Source: Acinetobacter sp. NCu2D-2 (GTDB lineage: Bacteria; Pseudomonadota; Gammaproteobacteria; Pseudomonadales; Moraxellaceae). From it: a DNA stretch of 64,000 nt. Below the pieces are notes generated by a model. That model was not told the origin of the DNA, searched no databases, and saw only the letters and a program-made list of their open reading frames with translations. Positions within the stretch are counted from its first letter, which is position 1; the number at the start of each line of letters is the position of its first letter. Made by a program: the position numbers and the translations under genes. Shown piece by piece: positions 37,329 through 46,641 of this stretch. The stretch lies in contig NZ_CP015594.1 of NCBI RefSeq assembly GCF_001647675.1, positions 1,178,001 through 1,242,000 of the forward strand. The letters are read 5' to 3'.

Positions 37329-37548
37329 AAAAGAAGTATCTAAGATTTAGAAATTTAGTTGCTATTATAGCAAAGTTGTGAGCACATGATGTGAAAAGAC
37401 CATCTTCACTATGTTGAGAATAAGCATAAATAAATAGTGGAATATTTGACTAAAGTTTTAGAGTATTTATTCTATTTGGTCATGGTCTGATGGGTACAAA
37501 TGGGTATACTCGAAATTCAATAATTATAGTGAAACTGTGGAAAGGACT

Positions 37549-38433
37549 ATGACACAAAAAACGTCTGCAGGTTTGAGATTTAGACAAGCACTCGAACAAG
37601 AACGCCCGCTACAAATTATGGGTACAGTGAATGCCTATTCAGCCATGATGGCAACCCAAGTCGGTTACAAGGCTATTTATGTTTCTGGTGCTGGTGTCGC
37701 AAACTACTCTTATGGCTTACCTGACTTAGGTATGACCAGTTTAGACAATGTCCTTGAAGATGTTCGACGGATCACGGAACGAGTGGATACGCCACTTTTG
37801 GTTGACATCGATACAGGATGGGGTGGTGCATTCAATATTGCACGCTCTGTTAAGCAGATGATTGCTGCGGGTGCTGCTGCAGTACATATTGAAGATCAAG
37901 TGGCACAAAAACGCTGTGGTCACCGTCCTAATAAAGAAATCGTGACACAACAAGAAATGGTAGATCGCGTGAAAGCCGCCGTGGATGCAAAAACAGATTC
38001 CGATTTTGTGGTTATGGCACGTACTGATGCTTTGCAAAAAGAAGGCTTACAAGCGGTAATTGATCGTGCTTGTGCATGTGTGGAAGCGGGTGCAGATGCG
38101 ATTTTCGCTGAAGCAATGACAGATATCACCATGTATAAAACCGTTTGTGAAGCGGTTGGTGTACCTGTCCTTGCGAATTTAACTGAATTTGGTGATACAC
38201 CTTATTACACCGTCGATGAGCTTGCTGAACAAGGGATTCGCATGGTGCTATATCCTTTGACTGCAACGCGTGCAATGCAAAAAGCTGCCTTAGAAGTCAT
38301 GCAATCTGTACGTCAACATGGGACACAAATCCATGTTCTTGATAAGATGCAACAAAGAAAAGAACTATATGAATTTTTAGATTATCACAGCTTTGAAAAT
38401 ACATTAGATAAACTGTTTAAGCAGGAGAATTAA
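37549..38433 (+). CDS. prpB: 2-methylisocitrate lyase
   Basis: This 294-aa enzyme splits 2-methylisocitrate into pyruvate and succinate in propionate breakdown. It has the isocitrate lyase superfamily signature around [11 protein letters not shown] (catalytic Cys in the KRCGH loop) and metal-binding acidic residues in [12 protein letters not shown] 37549 is chosen with the GGAAAGGA ribosome site just upstream; the in-frame GTG at 37537 precedes that site. prpC follows after 4 bp. Confidence 0.95.
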   Translation: MTQKTSAGLRFRQALEQERPLQIMGTVNAYSAMMATQVGYKAIYVSGAGVANYSYGLPDLGMTSLDNVLEDVRRITERVDTPLLVDIDTGWGGAFNIARSVKQMIAAGAAAVHIEDQVAQKRCGHRPNKEIVTQQEMVDRVKAAVDAKTDSDFVVMARTDALQKEGLQAVIDRACACVEAGADAIFAEAMTDITMYKTVCEAVGVPVLANLTEFGDTPYYTVDELAEQGIRMVLYPLTATRAMQKAALEVMQSVRQHGTQIHVLDKMQQRKELYEFLDYHSFENTLDKLFKQEN

Positions 38434-38437
38434 AACA

Positions 38438-39565
38438 ATGGCTGAAGGAAAAGTACTCACAGGCGCTGGATTACGTGGTCAAGTTGCAGGGAAAACAGCA
38501 TTATCTACCGTAGGTAAAAGTGGCGCAGGTTTGACTTATCGTGGTTATGATGTCAAAGATTTAGCTGAGCATTGCCAATTTGAAGAAGTGGCTTATTTGA
38601 TTTTCTTTGGCGAACTCCCTACATCTCAACAATTGGCTGATTATAAAGCTAAACTCAAATCTTTACGTCGGTTACCGCAAGCTTTAAAAGAAGTCTTGGA
38701 ACGTATTCCTGCTGACTCACATCCAATGGATGTGATGCGTACAGGTGTATCGATGCTAGGTAATTTGGAAACCGAGCAAAACTTTGCTGAACAGCAAGAT
38801 GTTGCAGATCGTATTTTGGCGACCTTGCCAGCGATTATTTGTTATTGGTATCGCTATAGCCATGATGGTGTACGTATTGAAGAAAATACTGATGATGATT
38901 CAATCGGTGCACAATTCTTGCATTTACTCCGCGGTGAAAAACCAAATGCATTACATGAACAAGTGATGAATGTTTCATTAATTCTTTACGCTGAGCATGA
39001 GTTTAATGCATCGACATTTACTGCACGTGTCTGTGCATCGACTTTATCTGATTTACATTCATGCATTACTGGTGCTATTGGTTCACTGCGTGGTCCACTA
39101 CACGGCGGTGCCAACGAAGCTGCGATGGAGATGATTGAGAACTGGAGATCCCCTGAAGAAGCTGAACGTGAAATGTTGGGGATGCTTGAGCGTAAAGAAA
39201 AAATTATGGGCTTTGGTCATGCGATCTATAAAGACAGTGACCCACGTAATGAGATTATTAAAGTCTGGTCAGAAAAACTGGCACAGGATGTGGATGATAC
39301 CGTGTTGTATCCAGTATCTGTACGTTGCGAAGAAGTCATGTGGCGCGAGAAGAAGCTGTTCTGTAATGCTGACTTTTTCCATGCATCTGCCTATCACTTT
39401 ATGGGCATTCCAACCAAGCTGTTCACGCCAATTTTCGTGATGTCACGCGTAACAGGTTGGGCAGCGCACGTGATGGAACAACGTGCAGATAATCGTATTA
39501 TTCGTCCGAGCGCAGACTATACAGGTCCTGAATTGCGTAAAGTTATCCCAATTACGCAGCGTTAA
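38438..39565 (+). CDS. prpC: 2-methylcitrate synthase
   Basis: This 375-aa enzyme condenses propionyl-CoA with oxaloacetate. It has the citrate synthase fold with active-site motifs GSLRGPLHGGANE (His), MGFGHAIYKDSDPR (His) and the Asp/Arg region NADFFHASAYHFMG. The length and the short form match PrpC rather than the longer type II GltA. A strong terminator follows, and no methylcitrate dehydratase gene (prpD or acnD) is present after it. Confidence 0.94.
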   Translation: MAEGKVLTGAGLRGQVAGKTALSTVGKSGAGLTYRGYDVKDLAEHCQFEEVAYLIFFGELPTSQQLADYKAKLKSLRRLPQALKEVLERIPADSHPMDVMRTGVSMLGNLETEQNFAEQQDVADRILATLPAIICYWYRYSHDGVRIEENTDDDSIGAQFLHLLRGEKPNALHEQVMNVSLILYAEHEFNASTFTARVCASTLSDLHSCITGAIGSLRGPLHGGANEAAMEMIENWRSPEEAEREMLGMLERKEKIMGFGHAIYKDSDPRNEIIKVWSEKLAQDVDDTVLYPVSVRCEEVMWREKKLFCNADFFHASAYHFMGIPTKLFTPIFVMSRVTGWAAHVMEQRADNRIIRPSADYTGPELRKVIPITQR

Positions 39566-39582
39566 TTTTCTGTAGTTATAAA

Positions 39583-39612
39583 AAAGACCTCCAAATTAGA
39601 GGTCTTTTTTAC
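39583..39612 (+). terminator. Terminator after prpC
   Basis: A perfect stem AAAGACCTC/GAGGTCTTT (39583-39591 with 39599-39607) with a 7-base loop continues into TTT. It closes the short prpBC transcript. Confidence 0.88.
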
Positions 39613-39634
39613 GACTTATTTTTATTAATTTAGC

Positions 39635-40123
39635 TTAAGAATGAGGATGCTGAATAATATTAAGTATTTCTTGTGCCATGAGTTTAGTTAATGCATCTAA
39701 TCGTTGCTGCGCTGTGCCATTGATGAGGTAGCGAAACGGATAAAAACGATTATGATAGTTGATACAAATAAAAAAAGTTCCTTCAGGCTTTTCAGCCGTA
39801 GCACTTCCTCCAGGCTTTAGTAGACCTGTACAAGCGACAACCAAATCTGCATCTTTAAAAAGTACCTTGCCGCGTTCAGCCATCGCCTGTGTGACTTCTG
39901 CTGATTCAGGTGTGTATTGCTCAATGAGTGTTTGAGGAATATGAAGAATTTGTTGCTTAATATTAGCATCATAACTGACTAAACCACCAAGTAAAATTTC
40001 AGCACCACTATTTTTATAGATTGAGATCTGATTGCACAAATAACCTGAGCTGGCACTCTCAATGAACGCGATTTTAAGGGTTAATTGTTCTAATTCAGCA
40101 CAGCACTGTTTAATAATTGACAT
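39635..40123 (-). CDS. CinA C-terminal-domain family protein (PncC-like)
   Basis: This 162-aa protein resembles nicotinamide-nucleotide amidohydrolase PncC, the stand-alone CinA C-terminal domain that recycles NMN. The glycine-rich motif CTGLLKPGGSATAEKPEG and the N-terminal ESASSGYLCNQIS correspond to family landmarks. The second is altered from the usual AESCTGGL, with the ES kept and the Cys replaced. Activity therefore needs proof. It is transcribed alone. Confidence 0.75.
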   Translation of the reverse strand: MSIIKQCCAELEQLTLKIAFIESASSGYLCNQISIYKNSGAEILLGGLVSYDANIKQQILHIPQTLIEQYTPESAEVTQAMAERGKVLFKDADLVVACTGLLKPGGSATAEKPEGTFFICINYHNRFYPFRYLINGTAQQRLDALTKLMAQEILNIIQHPHS

Positions 40124-40326
40124 ATATTGCTATTATTTACAAGTTTGTATGAAAAACATACTCTAAGATAAGTAAATAAAATTCAAAATACAATCCGTGT
40201 TTAAGTTTGTATGCGTCATGAATTGTTTGTCTAAACACTGATCAGTTTCAGAAATTAAAGGTTTTCACACCGCGCAATAAATGGTAAAAATAAAAATAAA
40301 GTGCATAACGAAAGTGGGTTAAATGA

Positions 40327-40557
40327 ATGAAAACTACAGTTAAATATGTTGTCCTTAAAAGTTTAGATTACCAACTAGGAACGCCTTTATATCAAGAAGA
40401 AATTGAAGCAGATGGTCAGTATTTTGATCAAATCCCGAGTACATTTGAGTATCAAAATTTAAAACTTAAAGTCAAAAGTAAAGAGTTAAAACGAATCTAT
40501 CTGGCTGAGGAAAATGAAGACACCCAAACGATTATTGTCAAAGTTGTTGTGATCTAA
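40327..40557 (+). CDS. Small hypothetical protein
   Basis: This 76-aa soluble protein is rich in Lys, Glu and Tyr, with an alternating beta pattern and a YVVLKSLDYQLGTPLYQE start. It has no recognised domain. It starts at ATG 40327; a GGGTTAA stretch upstream is only a weak ribosome site. Codon use looks like its neighbours. It is probably a genuine small gene. Confidence 0.55.
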   Translation: MKTTVKYVVLKSLDYQLGTPLYQEEIEADGQYFDQIPSTFEYQNLKLKVKSKELKRIYLAEENEDTQTIIVKVVVI

Positions 40558-40719
40558 GGCCAGTATGTCAGCATCAAAGGCTAGCGCTTAGTCTTTGATG
40601 TGTGATATTTAAACTTATTTTGCAATAATGTTTATTTATGTAAAAATAGAGGATTAAAACTGGAAAATTAACTGGAACATTATTATTTTGTCGGTGTTTT
40701 ATTTAGTAGCACCATATTT

Positions 40720-40833
40720 ATGAATATTTTAAAATTTTTAAATGGTTTTAATACCACTTCTACCTATTTAGTTATCTCTCTTGTAGTTCTTATATTTTTA
40801 GTCGCTTATTTCTACTTTATAAATCCAGTTTAA
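40720..40833 (+). CDS. Possible 37-aa single-pass membrane micro-protein
   Basis: ATG 40720 to TAA 40833 encodes 37 residues. A short polar N-terminus is followed by one continuous hydrophobic helix (YLVISLVVLIFLVAYFYF) and an INPV end, a composition expected of a small membrane protein and less of random AT-rich DNA. The ribosome site is weak (GTAGC about 10 bases upstream). It lies in a stretch of nearly 490 bp (40558-41044) otherwise without a gene. Confidence 0.35.
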   Translation: MNILKFLNGFNTTSTYLVISLVVLIFLVAYFYFINPV

Positions 40834-41044
40834 ATATCAAATGTTGATTGATTAAATTGATCTTATTTGCCTCTATTAAAATGAGTGAATATTTACGTTA
40901 AATATGTTTTAAATGTTACTGAGTGGATGCTATTTCAGTAGCTTAGCGATATCTAGATTACATTGAATTATGTTGTAACAGTAGATCAGATGAAAACAAT
41001 AAAAATAGGTTTAGGATGTTCATTCGAACTAGAGGAGTACGAAC

Positions 41045-41236
41045 ATGTCTAATCAAGAACGTAATCAACAGGGTATTCCAAACCAACAGCAACAAGACCA
41101 ACAGAATTTAAATCAAAGACAACAGAATCAACAAGATCAACAGCAGCAACAACAACCCAACCATCAAGGTCAGAGAGACCAAAACCAGAGCCAACATCAA
41201 CGTGATCAACAGGATCAGCAAAACCAACAACGCTAA
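41045..41236 (+). CDS. 63-aa Gln/Asn-rich hydrophilic protein
   Basis: The protein is almost entirely Gln, Asn, Asp, Arg, His and Pro, with about 45 percent Gln and no hydrophobic core, so it should be intrinsically disordered. An AGAGGAG ribosome site 8 bases before ATG 41045 and a strong terminator right after support a real expressed gene. Its function is unknown. Its make-up resembles desiccation- or stress-related hydrophilic proteins, but that comparison is only suggestive. Confidence 0.7.
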   Translation: MSNQERNQQGIPNQQQQDQQNLNQRQQNQQDQQQQQQPNHQGQRDQNQSQHQRDQQDQQNQQR

Positions 41237-41244
41237 TAATTAAA

Positions 41245-41271
41245 AAAAGCCCTCAATCGAGGGCTTTTTTA
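41245..41271 (+). terminator. Terminator after the Gln-rich gene
   Basis: A perfect stem AAAAGCCCTC/GAGGGCTTTT with an AATC loop is followed by TT. It lies about 15 bp from the left end of the IS5 element. Confidence 0.88.
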
Positions 41272-41284
41272 TCGTCTAAATTTA

Positions 41285-42141
41285 GGGTCTGTTGACATTT
41301 GTTGCTTAAAAAAATAGCGAGGTAGTAAAATTAAATCGCCAAACCCAATTTTACTCTCGCTATGCCTCGTACAATGCTGAATGATCAACACTGGTCTAAG
41401 TTACTTTCTATTTTCCGAAATTTTGATATCTATTTCAAATCTAATTTGAGAAATTTTGTCGAAGCCATACTTTATAGAATAAGAACAGGCTGTCCTTGGC
41501 GTGATTTGCCTAAAGAATTTGGTTCGTATAACTCAATATTTAAAAAATATAATCGTTGGTGTAAAAATGATAAGCTAATGAAAGTATTTAAATTAATTTC
41601 TTCAAATGCTGATATGGAATGGGTTTTTATTGACGGTAGTCATGTTCGGGCACACCAACATTCTGCTGGAATAAAAGATCAGGATATTTCTAAAAGCATT
41701 GGTGGAAATAGTTCTAAAATACACTTAGCTGTTGATGCAGATGGCAATCCAATTGAAATTATTATCTCCGATGGAACGACGCATGACGTCAAGATTGCTC
41801 CAAAAATGATTGAAAAACTGGATTTGAGTGAAACGGAAGTATGTTGTGCAGACAAGGGATATGACTCTGAATCATTAAGGGAACAAATATCTGCGAAAAA
41901 AACTAAAGCTAATATTCCAAGAAAATCAAATACACAGTCAAATAATGACCATATGGATTGGTATTTATATAAAATCAGGCACTTAGTTGAGAATGCATTT
42001 TGTAGGTTAAAGCAGTTCAGAGGAATAGCAACACGATATGATAAGCTAAAGTGTAGCTATGAGGGTGCAGTTGCATTAGCTTGTGTATTTATTTGGCTAC
42101 CTTTATCGGGTAAATTCTATACTTGAAATGTCAACAGACCC
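41285..42141 (+). mobile_element. IS5-family insertion sequence, 857 bp
   Basis: Perfect 16-bp terminal inverted repeats GGGTCTGTTGACATTT (41285-41300) and its complement (42126-42141) flank one intact transposase. A TA dinucleotide sits at both ends (41283-41284 and 42142-42143), consistent with a 2-bp target duplication. The perfect repeats and intact frame suggest a recent insertion. Confidence 0.92.
41362..42126 (+). CDS. IS5-family transposase
   Basis: This 254-aa DDE transposase has an N-terminal domain with the DUF4096-like CPWRDLPKEFG motif and a catalytic domain with Asp in VFIDGSHVRAHQ, Asp in CCADKGYDSE, and Glu in the ENAFCRLKQFRGIATRYDK C-terminal motif. It is one continuous frame, unlike IS5 relatives that need frameshifting. 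Its stop codon overlaps the start of the right inverted repeat. Confidence 0.94.
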   Translation: MPRTMLNDQHWSKLLSIFRNFDIYFKSNLRNFVEAILYRIRTGCPWRDLPKEFGSYNSIFKKYNRWCKNDKLMKVFKLISSNADMEWVFIDGSHVRAHQHSAGIKDQDISKSIGGNSSKIHLAVDADGNPIEIIISDGTTHDVKIAPKMIEKLDLSETEVCCADKGYDSESLREQISAKKTKANIPRKSNTQSNNDHMDWYLYKIRHLVENAFCRLKQFRGIATRYDKLKCSYEGAVALACVFIWLPLSGKFYT

Positions 42142-42223
42142 TAATTTAAGAAAGAATAAAAGGGATAATGTAGATAGATAAAGGCAATATAATAAATGCT
42201 TACATTTAAATAAATTGACTTCA

Positions 42224-43383
42224 ATGTTGCATCTTGCGAATCAGACCAAACTCGGTGGATTTTATTTTTTCTACTATTCCATTGTTGGTACCTTCATGCC
42301 ATTTTGGAATTTGTACCTCGAGGATCAAGGTTTTAACTATCAAGAGATTGGGCTGCTTTCCTCCTTAGCCATCATTACTCGTTTTTTTGCACCATTTATC
42401 TGGGGCTGGATTGCTGATAAATCTGGCAAACGCATGTTATTAGTCCGCATTGCAACATGGGTCGAAGCATTTATTTGGCTGATCATTTTTGTTATTCCCA
42501 ATGACTTCCAATCCATTGCATTACTGATGTTGATTTTTAGCTTTTTCCAAAATGCAATATTGGCACAGTTCGAAGGGGTCACACTGTTTTGGCTCGGTGA
42601 TGAGCGCGAAAGACTATATGGCAAAGTACGTAAATGGGGCTCCATTGGCTTTATTGTTGGGGTATTTGCCATTGGTGCCATTTTAGATGTGGTAGACATT
42701 CAATATTTACCTGTCATGTTACTGAGTATTGCTGTCCTGACATTTATTTGGTCGTTTAGTATTAAAGAGCCTACAGGTGCGCCGACATCACAAAAAAATC
42801 TAGAATCGATTTTCCCCATTCTTAAACGTCCAGTTGTCGCTGCATTTTTTGCTATTGAACTGATTTTATTATTTTCACATGCGCCGTTTTATAGTTTTTA
42901 CAGCAATTATTTACATCAAGTTGGATATAGCACCACAGAAATTGGGATGCTATGGTCTGTCGGGGTAATTGCTGAAATTATCATGTTTGCCTATGCAGCA
43001 AGTTTACTACAGCATTATAGCTGGCGCGGGTTGGTGAGTCTTTGTTTGATTTTAACCGCGATGCGTTGGTGTATGGTGGGACTGTTTGCGCACTCATTTA
43101 TATTACAATTTTTAGCACAAACGGTGCATGCCTTTAGTTTTGGTCTATTTCATATGATTGCGATGCGCATTATTTTCCAAAATTTTAGTGCAGGGCAACA
43201 AGGGCGAGGGCAAGCCTTGTATAGCACCATGTGGGGCTTAGGCGTGGCAATGGGTAGTATATTGGCAGGACAGTATTGGGATATTCTGGGGGACAGAGTA
43301 TCTTTATATTGGCTGGTCTAGCCTGTTTAATGGGACTTGTATTCGTCCATAAACTGCCACATAAAATAGCCAATACAGTCTAA
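42224..43383 (+). pseudogene. MFS transporter (PPP/HcaT-like) with a C-terminal frameshift
   Basis: This major facilitator of the phenylpropionate-permease-like MFS_1 family has about 12 membrane helices, with GWIADKSGKRMLL between helices 2 and 3. The main frame runs to TAG 43321. In another frame the sequence continues coherently as FILAGLACLMGLVFVHKLP to TAA 43383. Adding one G to the GGGGG run at 43288-43292 joins the two into a normal last helix. Either the last helix is lost here or the base is a homopolymer error. ATG 42224 is the preferred start. Confidence 0.8.
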
Positions 43384-43388
43384 TTTAA

Positions 43389-43412
43389 AAAGCCCTTAAT
43401 CACTTAAGGGCT
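43389..43412 (-). terminator. Terminator after the amidase gene
   Basis: The stem AGCCCTTAA/TTAAGGGCT (43391-43399 with 43404-43412) is followed on the minus strand by TTTTTAAA, between convergent genes. Confidence 0.82.
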
Positions 43413-43419
43413 GTTGATA

Positions 43420-44907
43420 TTAGATTTTAATTTCTTGATAGCGCCACCACCACGGCTGTGCTTGTTCTAGTTGTACTGCGAGTTGCAATAACACATCCTC
43501 ACGGGCAAAAGGCGCGATAAACTGCGAACCTAAAGGTAAACCTGCTTTATTCCAATATAAAGGAACTGACATAGCGGGTAGGCCAGTAATGTTGGCAAGC
43601 TGTGTAAAGGGTACCCATTTCAGATTTTCCCGAATCATCTGCTCAACTAACTTACCTTCTGCCAAAATATGCGCTTTGCCAAGTTTTAGTAAGCCTTTAA
43701 GGATGGGCTTTTGCCAACTTGGGGTTTTGACTTCACCATTTTTAGGTGCAACGGATGCAGTGGCAGGCAATAAAAATAAATCGTATTGGCTGAAAAAGGT
43801 ATTCATTTGGGCAACATAGGTTCCCCATTGTTCAAGAGTATGTAAATACTGAGTGGCTGTAGTCCGTGCACCAAAGGCTTCAATTGCTAAAGAATCGAGT
43901 TCAAAGTCAGCGTCAGTGACTTTGACCGTTTTACGAATTTGATCCATAGCGTAAGTAAACTGACTAAACCACGTCACAATAAAATCTTTGGCAAGGCTCA
44001 TACCATCAATTGCGGGCTTGGCTTCAACCACATCATGTCCTAGCTGTGTCAGTAACTTCGCCGTATGTAAGACCGCAGCTTTTGCATCCTCAGAAATTTT
44101 GGTGTCAATGGGTGACTCTATACAAAAACCAATACGTAATTTCTTCGGCGGTCTTTGAATGGTTTTTAAGTAACTTTCATGTGGTGCAGGGATTTTAAAT
44201 AATGAATGAGCATCTTCACCCTGTGTGGCATCGAGCATTGCAGCACTGTCACGCACCGATTTGGTTAACACATGTTGCATGGCTGCGCCGTGCATAGCCT
44301 CACTGGTGTGTGGTCCCCATGGTGTACGTCCTCGACTAGGTTTTAAACCAAATAAACCACAGTAAGAAGCCGGAATACGAATTGAGCCACCACCATCACT
44401 GGCACCGGCTAAAGGGACAATTCCTGCAGCAACGGCTGATGCAGAGCCGCCTGAGGAGCCACCACTATTATGTTTGAGGTTCCAAGGGTTTTTACACGTG
44501 CCCCAAGCATCGGGTTCGGTAATGCCTTTAATGCCAAACTCAGGCGTATTGGTACGACCAAAGGTGATAATGCCTGCATTGTTCCAGCGATGCACAATTT
44601 CAGAGGTGGTTTCTGCTATATAGCCTAAGCGTTTAAATGCTTTACAACCATAAGTCGAAGGATATCCTTCATACTCTTGATATAAATCTTTGACTAAAAA
44701 GGGTACACCTGCAAAAGGACCAGTTAAATGAGTTTTTGCACGTGTTTCCGCATAATCCTGCATGGAAATAGTAATGCAGTTCAAAGTTTTAGTTTGTTCC
44801 GCACGTGCTAATGCGACTTGCAGCAATTCTTTTGCTGAAACTTGCTTCTTTGCCACAAGTTCCGCAAGTCCTAGACCATCATATTGTAAATATTCTTTTA
44901 ATTGCAT
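43420..44907 (-). CDS. Amidase-signature family amidase
   Basis: This 495-aa amidase-signature enzyme hydrolyses carboxylic amides through a Ser-cisSer-Lys triad. The residues are visible as Lys73 (FLVKD), Ser151 in the GGSSGGSAS loop and Ser175 in DGGGSIRIPA, with the 24-residue Ser-Ser spacing normal for the family. There is no signal peptide. The substrate is unknown. It lies 47 bp downstream of the GGDEF gene and may share its transcript. Confidence 0.92.
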   Translation of the reverse strand: MQLKEYLQYDGLGLAELVAKKQVSAKELLQVALARAEQTKTLNCITISMQDYAETRAKTHLTGPFAGVPFLVKDLYQEYEGYPSTYGCKAFKRLGYIAETTSEIVHRWNNAGIITFGRTNTPEFGIKGITEPDAWGTCKNPWNLKHNSGGSSGGSASAVAAGIVPLAGASDGGGSIRIPASYCGLFGLKPSRGRTPWGPHTSEAMHGAAMQHVLTKSVRDSAAMLDATQGEDAHSLFKIPAPHESYLKTIQRPPKKLRIGFCIESPIDTKISEDAKAAVLHTAKLLTQLGHDVVEAKPAIDGMSLAKDFIVTWFSQFTYAMDQIRKTVKVTDADFELDSLAIEAFGARTTATQYLHTLEQWGTYVAQMNTFFSQYDLFLLPATASVAPKNGEVKTPSWQKPILKGLLKLGKAHILAEGKLVEQMIRENLKWVPFTQLANITGLPAMSVPLYWNKAGLPLGSQFIAPFAREDVLLQLAVQLEQAQPWWWRYQEIKI

Positions 44908-44954
44908 CGCTGATCCTTAGCGTAAGATAAGCCTTATTTGTATATAAAACCTGT

Positions 44955-46382
44955 TTAAGAAGCAAGCACGACCTGGTTACGCCCAAGGTGTTTCGCCTTA
45001 TAAAGTGCTTTATCTGCTTGATTGATTAAAACCTGTAGATCTTGGGTTTGTGGTGCTTCACGATGCAAAATGCCCAAGCTGACTGTAATGTGTAATGGCT
45101 TTCCAGTAGCTTGGTAAATTGGTGTTTTTTCAACGATATCACGTATCCGCTCAGCAATATATTGTGCTTCTCCAGGATCAATATCCCAAAGCAAGATGAC
45201 AAATTCTTCACCACCAATGCGTGCAAACAAATCATTCGAGCGTAAATTAACTCGCACTAACTCAACAAATTGTTGTAAAACCTGATCACCCATATGATGA
45301 CCATATTGGTCATTCAAGCGTTTAAAATGATCGATATCGAGCATAATCACTGAAAACGATAATTTTTTTGCTTGCTTCAGCCGATTTTCACCTTCCTGAA
45401 AAAAGTAATGCCGGTTCATCGTACGGGTGAGGCTGTCATGATTCGCCAAATATAAAATACGTTTAAATAATTCATTTCTATTTTGACTAATAATGCAAAG
45501 AATTAGAGGGGAGAGCGCCAACATAAATAGTCCAATACGAATGGAAATAAATGTTGCAGAATCGATCCCAGTCATTTGGTCAAGATAATACTGCGTTAAG
45601 CTGTGATAACTCATAAGTACAACAAACGCATTTAACAGGGTGACCGTAAACAATCGATAGGTTAAAGCAACCCATATTAATGCAGCTAAAGGATAAAGGA
45701 GCGAGCCTGGCCCGACAAACATATGCGTAAGGATGACACAGGGCAAAATGCTGAATATGGGTAAGTAGTATGTCGCTTTATGTCTACGCTGACGGCGATT
45801 TTTAAAATAATGTCGTATTTCTTTTTGTCGTGGAAATGCCAGGACTAAAGGCAAGACGAGAATGTAATTCACCATTTCGCCAGTCCACCACATGGCAAAA
45901 TCATGCCATAGGTTGGCTTTCGTCATAAATGAGCCAGATACATTGGGCAATGTAAATACTGCAAAAGCGGCACTGGCTAAACAGCCTGCAAAAGCAAAAA
46001 TTCCAAATAAATGAATAAAAGTAAAACCTGTATTGTAGTATTTATAGTTGATGTTAAAAAAACGTATAAAAAACAAAGATACAATAACACTAATTAAGTT
46101 GGATAAAGTCAAAAAAAGTGACAAGGTGAAATAACTGCCCGTCAATAGGTCGGCAAACATATAGCCACTGAATGCGCCGAGCCAACCACCTTTTAGATTT
46201 AAATTTGGAAAACGTAGAAAAACAGCAAGTAAAGCAGCATTTGCCGGCCAAAGAAATGCCAGATGCTCGATTGGACGAGTCGCTATACCAAATAGACTGC
46301 AGATGAGCACCAAAAAAGAAATCAGCAAATATGCATGTGTCTCAGGGTCAATTTGCAGCTTTTTAATTTCTGCTAATCGCAA
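44955..46382 (-). CDS. MASE1-GGDEF diguanylate cyclase
   Basis: This 475-aa inner-membrane protein has an N-terminal MASE1-type sensor of about eight helices (residues 15-310) and a C-terminal GGDEF domain (about 318-473). The active site reads GGEEF, and an inhibitory I-site RSND lies five residues before it, so it should make cyclic di-GMP and be product-inhibited. NHDSLTRTMNRH opens the GGDEF domain as usual. The MASE1 ligand is unknown. No EAL or PilZ gene lies nearby. Confidence 0.93.
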   Translation of the reverse strand: MRLAEIKKLQIDPETHAYLLISFLVLICSLFGIATRPIEHLAFLWPANAALLAVFLRFPNLNLKGGWLGAFSGYMFADLLTGSYFTLSLFLTLSNLISVIVSLFFIRFFNINYKYYNTGFTFIHLFGIFAFAGCLASAAFAVFTLPNVSGSFMTKANLWHDFAMWWTGEMVNYILVLPLVLAFPRQKEIRHYFKNRRQRRHKATYYLPIFSILPCVILTHMFVGPGSLLYPLAALIWVALTYRLFTVTLLNAFVVLMSYHSLTQYYLDQMTGIDSATFISIRIGLFMLALSPLILCIISQNRNELFKRILYLANHDSLTRTMNRHYFFQEGENRLKQAKKLSFSVIMLDIDHFKRLNDQYGHHMGDQVLQQFVELVRVNLRSNDLFARIGGEEFVILLWDIDPGEAQYIAERIRDIVEKTPIYQATGKPLHITVSLGILHREAPQTQDLQVLINQADKALYKAKHLGRNQVVLAS

Positions 46383-46641
46383 GTGTTTATCCTTAAAATA
46401 AATATCTATAAAAACCGCGGTTTCTATGCAGTATTTTTGTTTTAATCTTACTTGTTAGTTTCTGAAATATTTAAAGAAACGATTTAAGTACAAAATATAT
46501 ACAATAAAGTTTTAAAAAGAAATGGTTTAGAACGTATTTCAGATGAAAGTATGAAAGGAATAATGAATGACTTGAATCAATCCGATACATCGTTTAAAAC
46601 TATGTTAAATTCATAAAAACTTTTTTATTGATCGCTAAAAT

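Noticed and set aside
41045..41236. CRISPR-like or tandem DNA repeat
   Set aside because: The repetitive look comes from runs of Gln codons (CAA/CAG); there are no regular repeat-spacer units.
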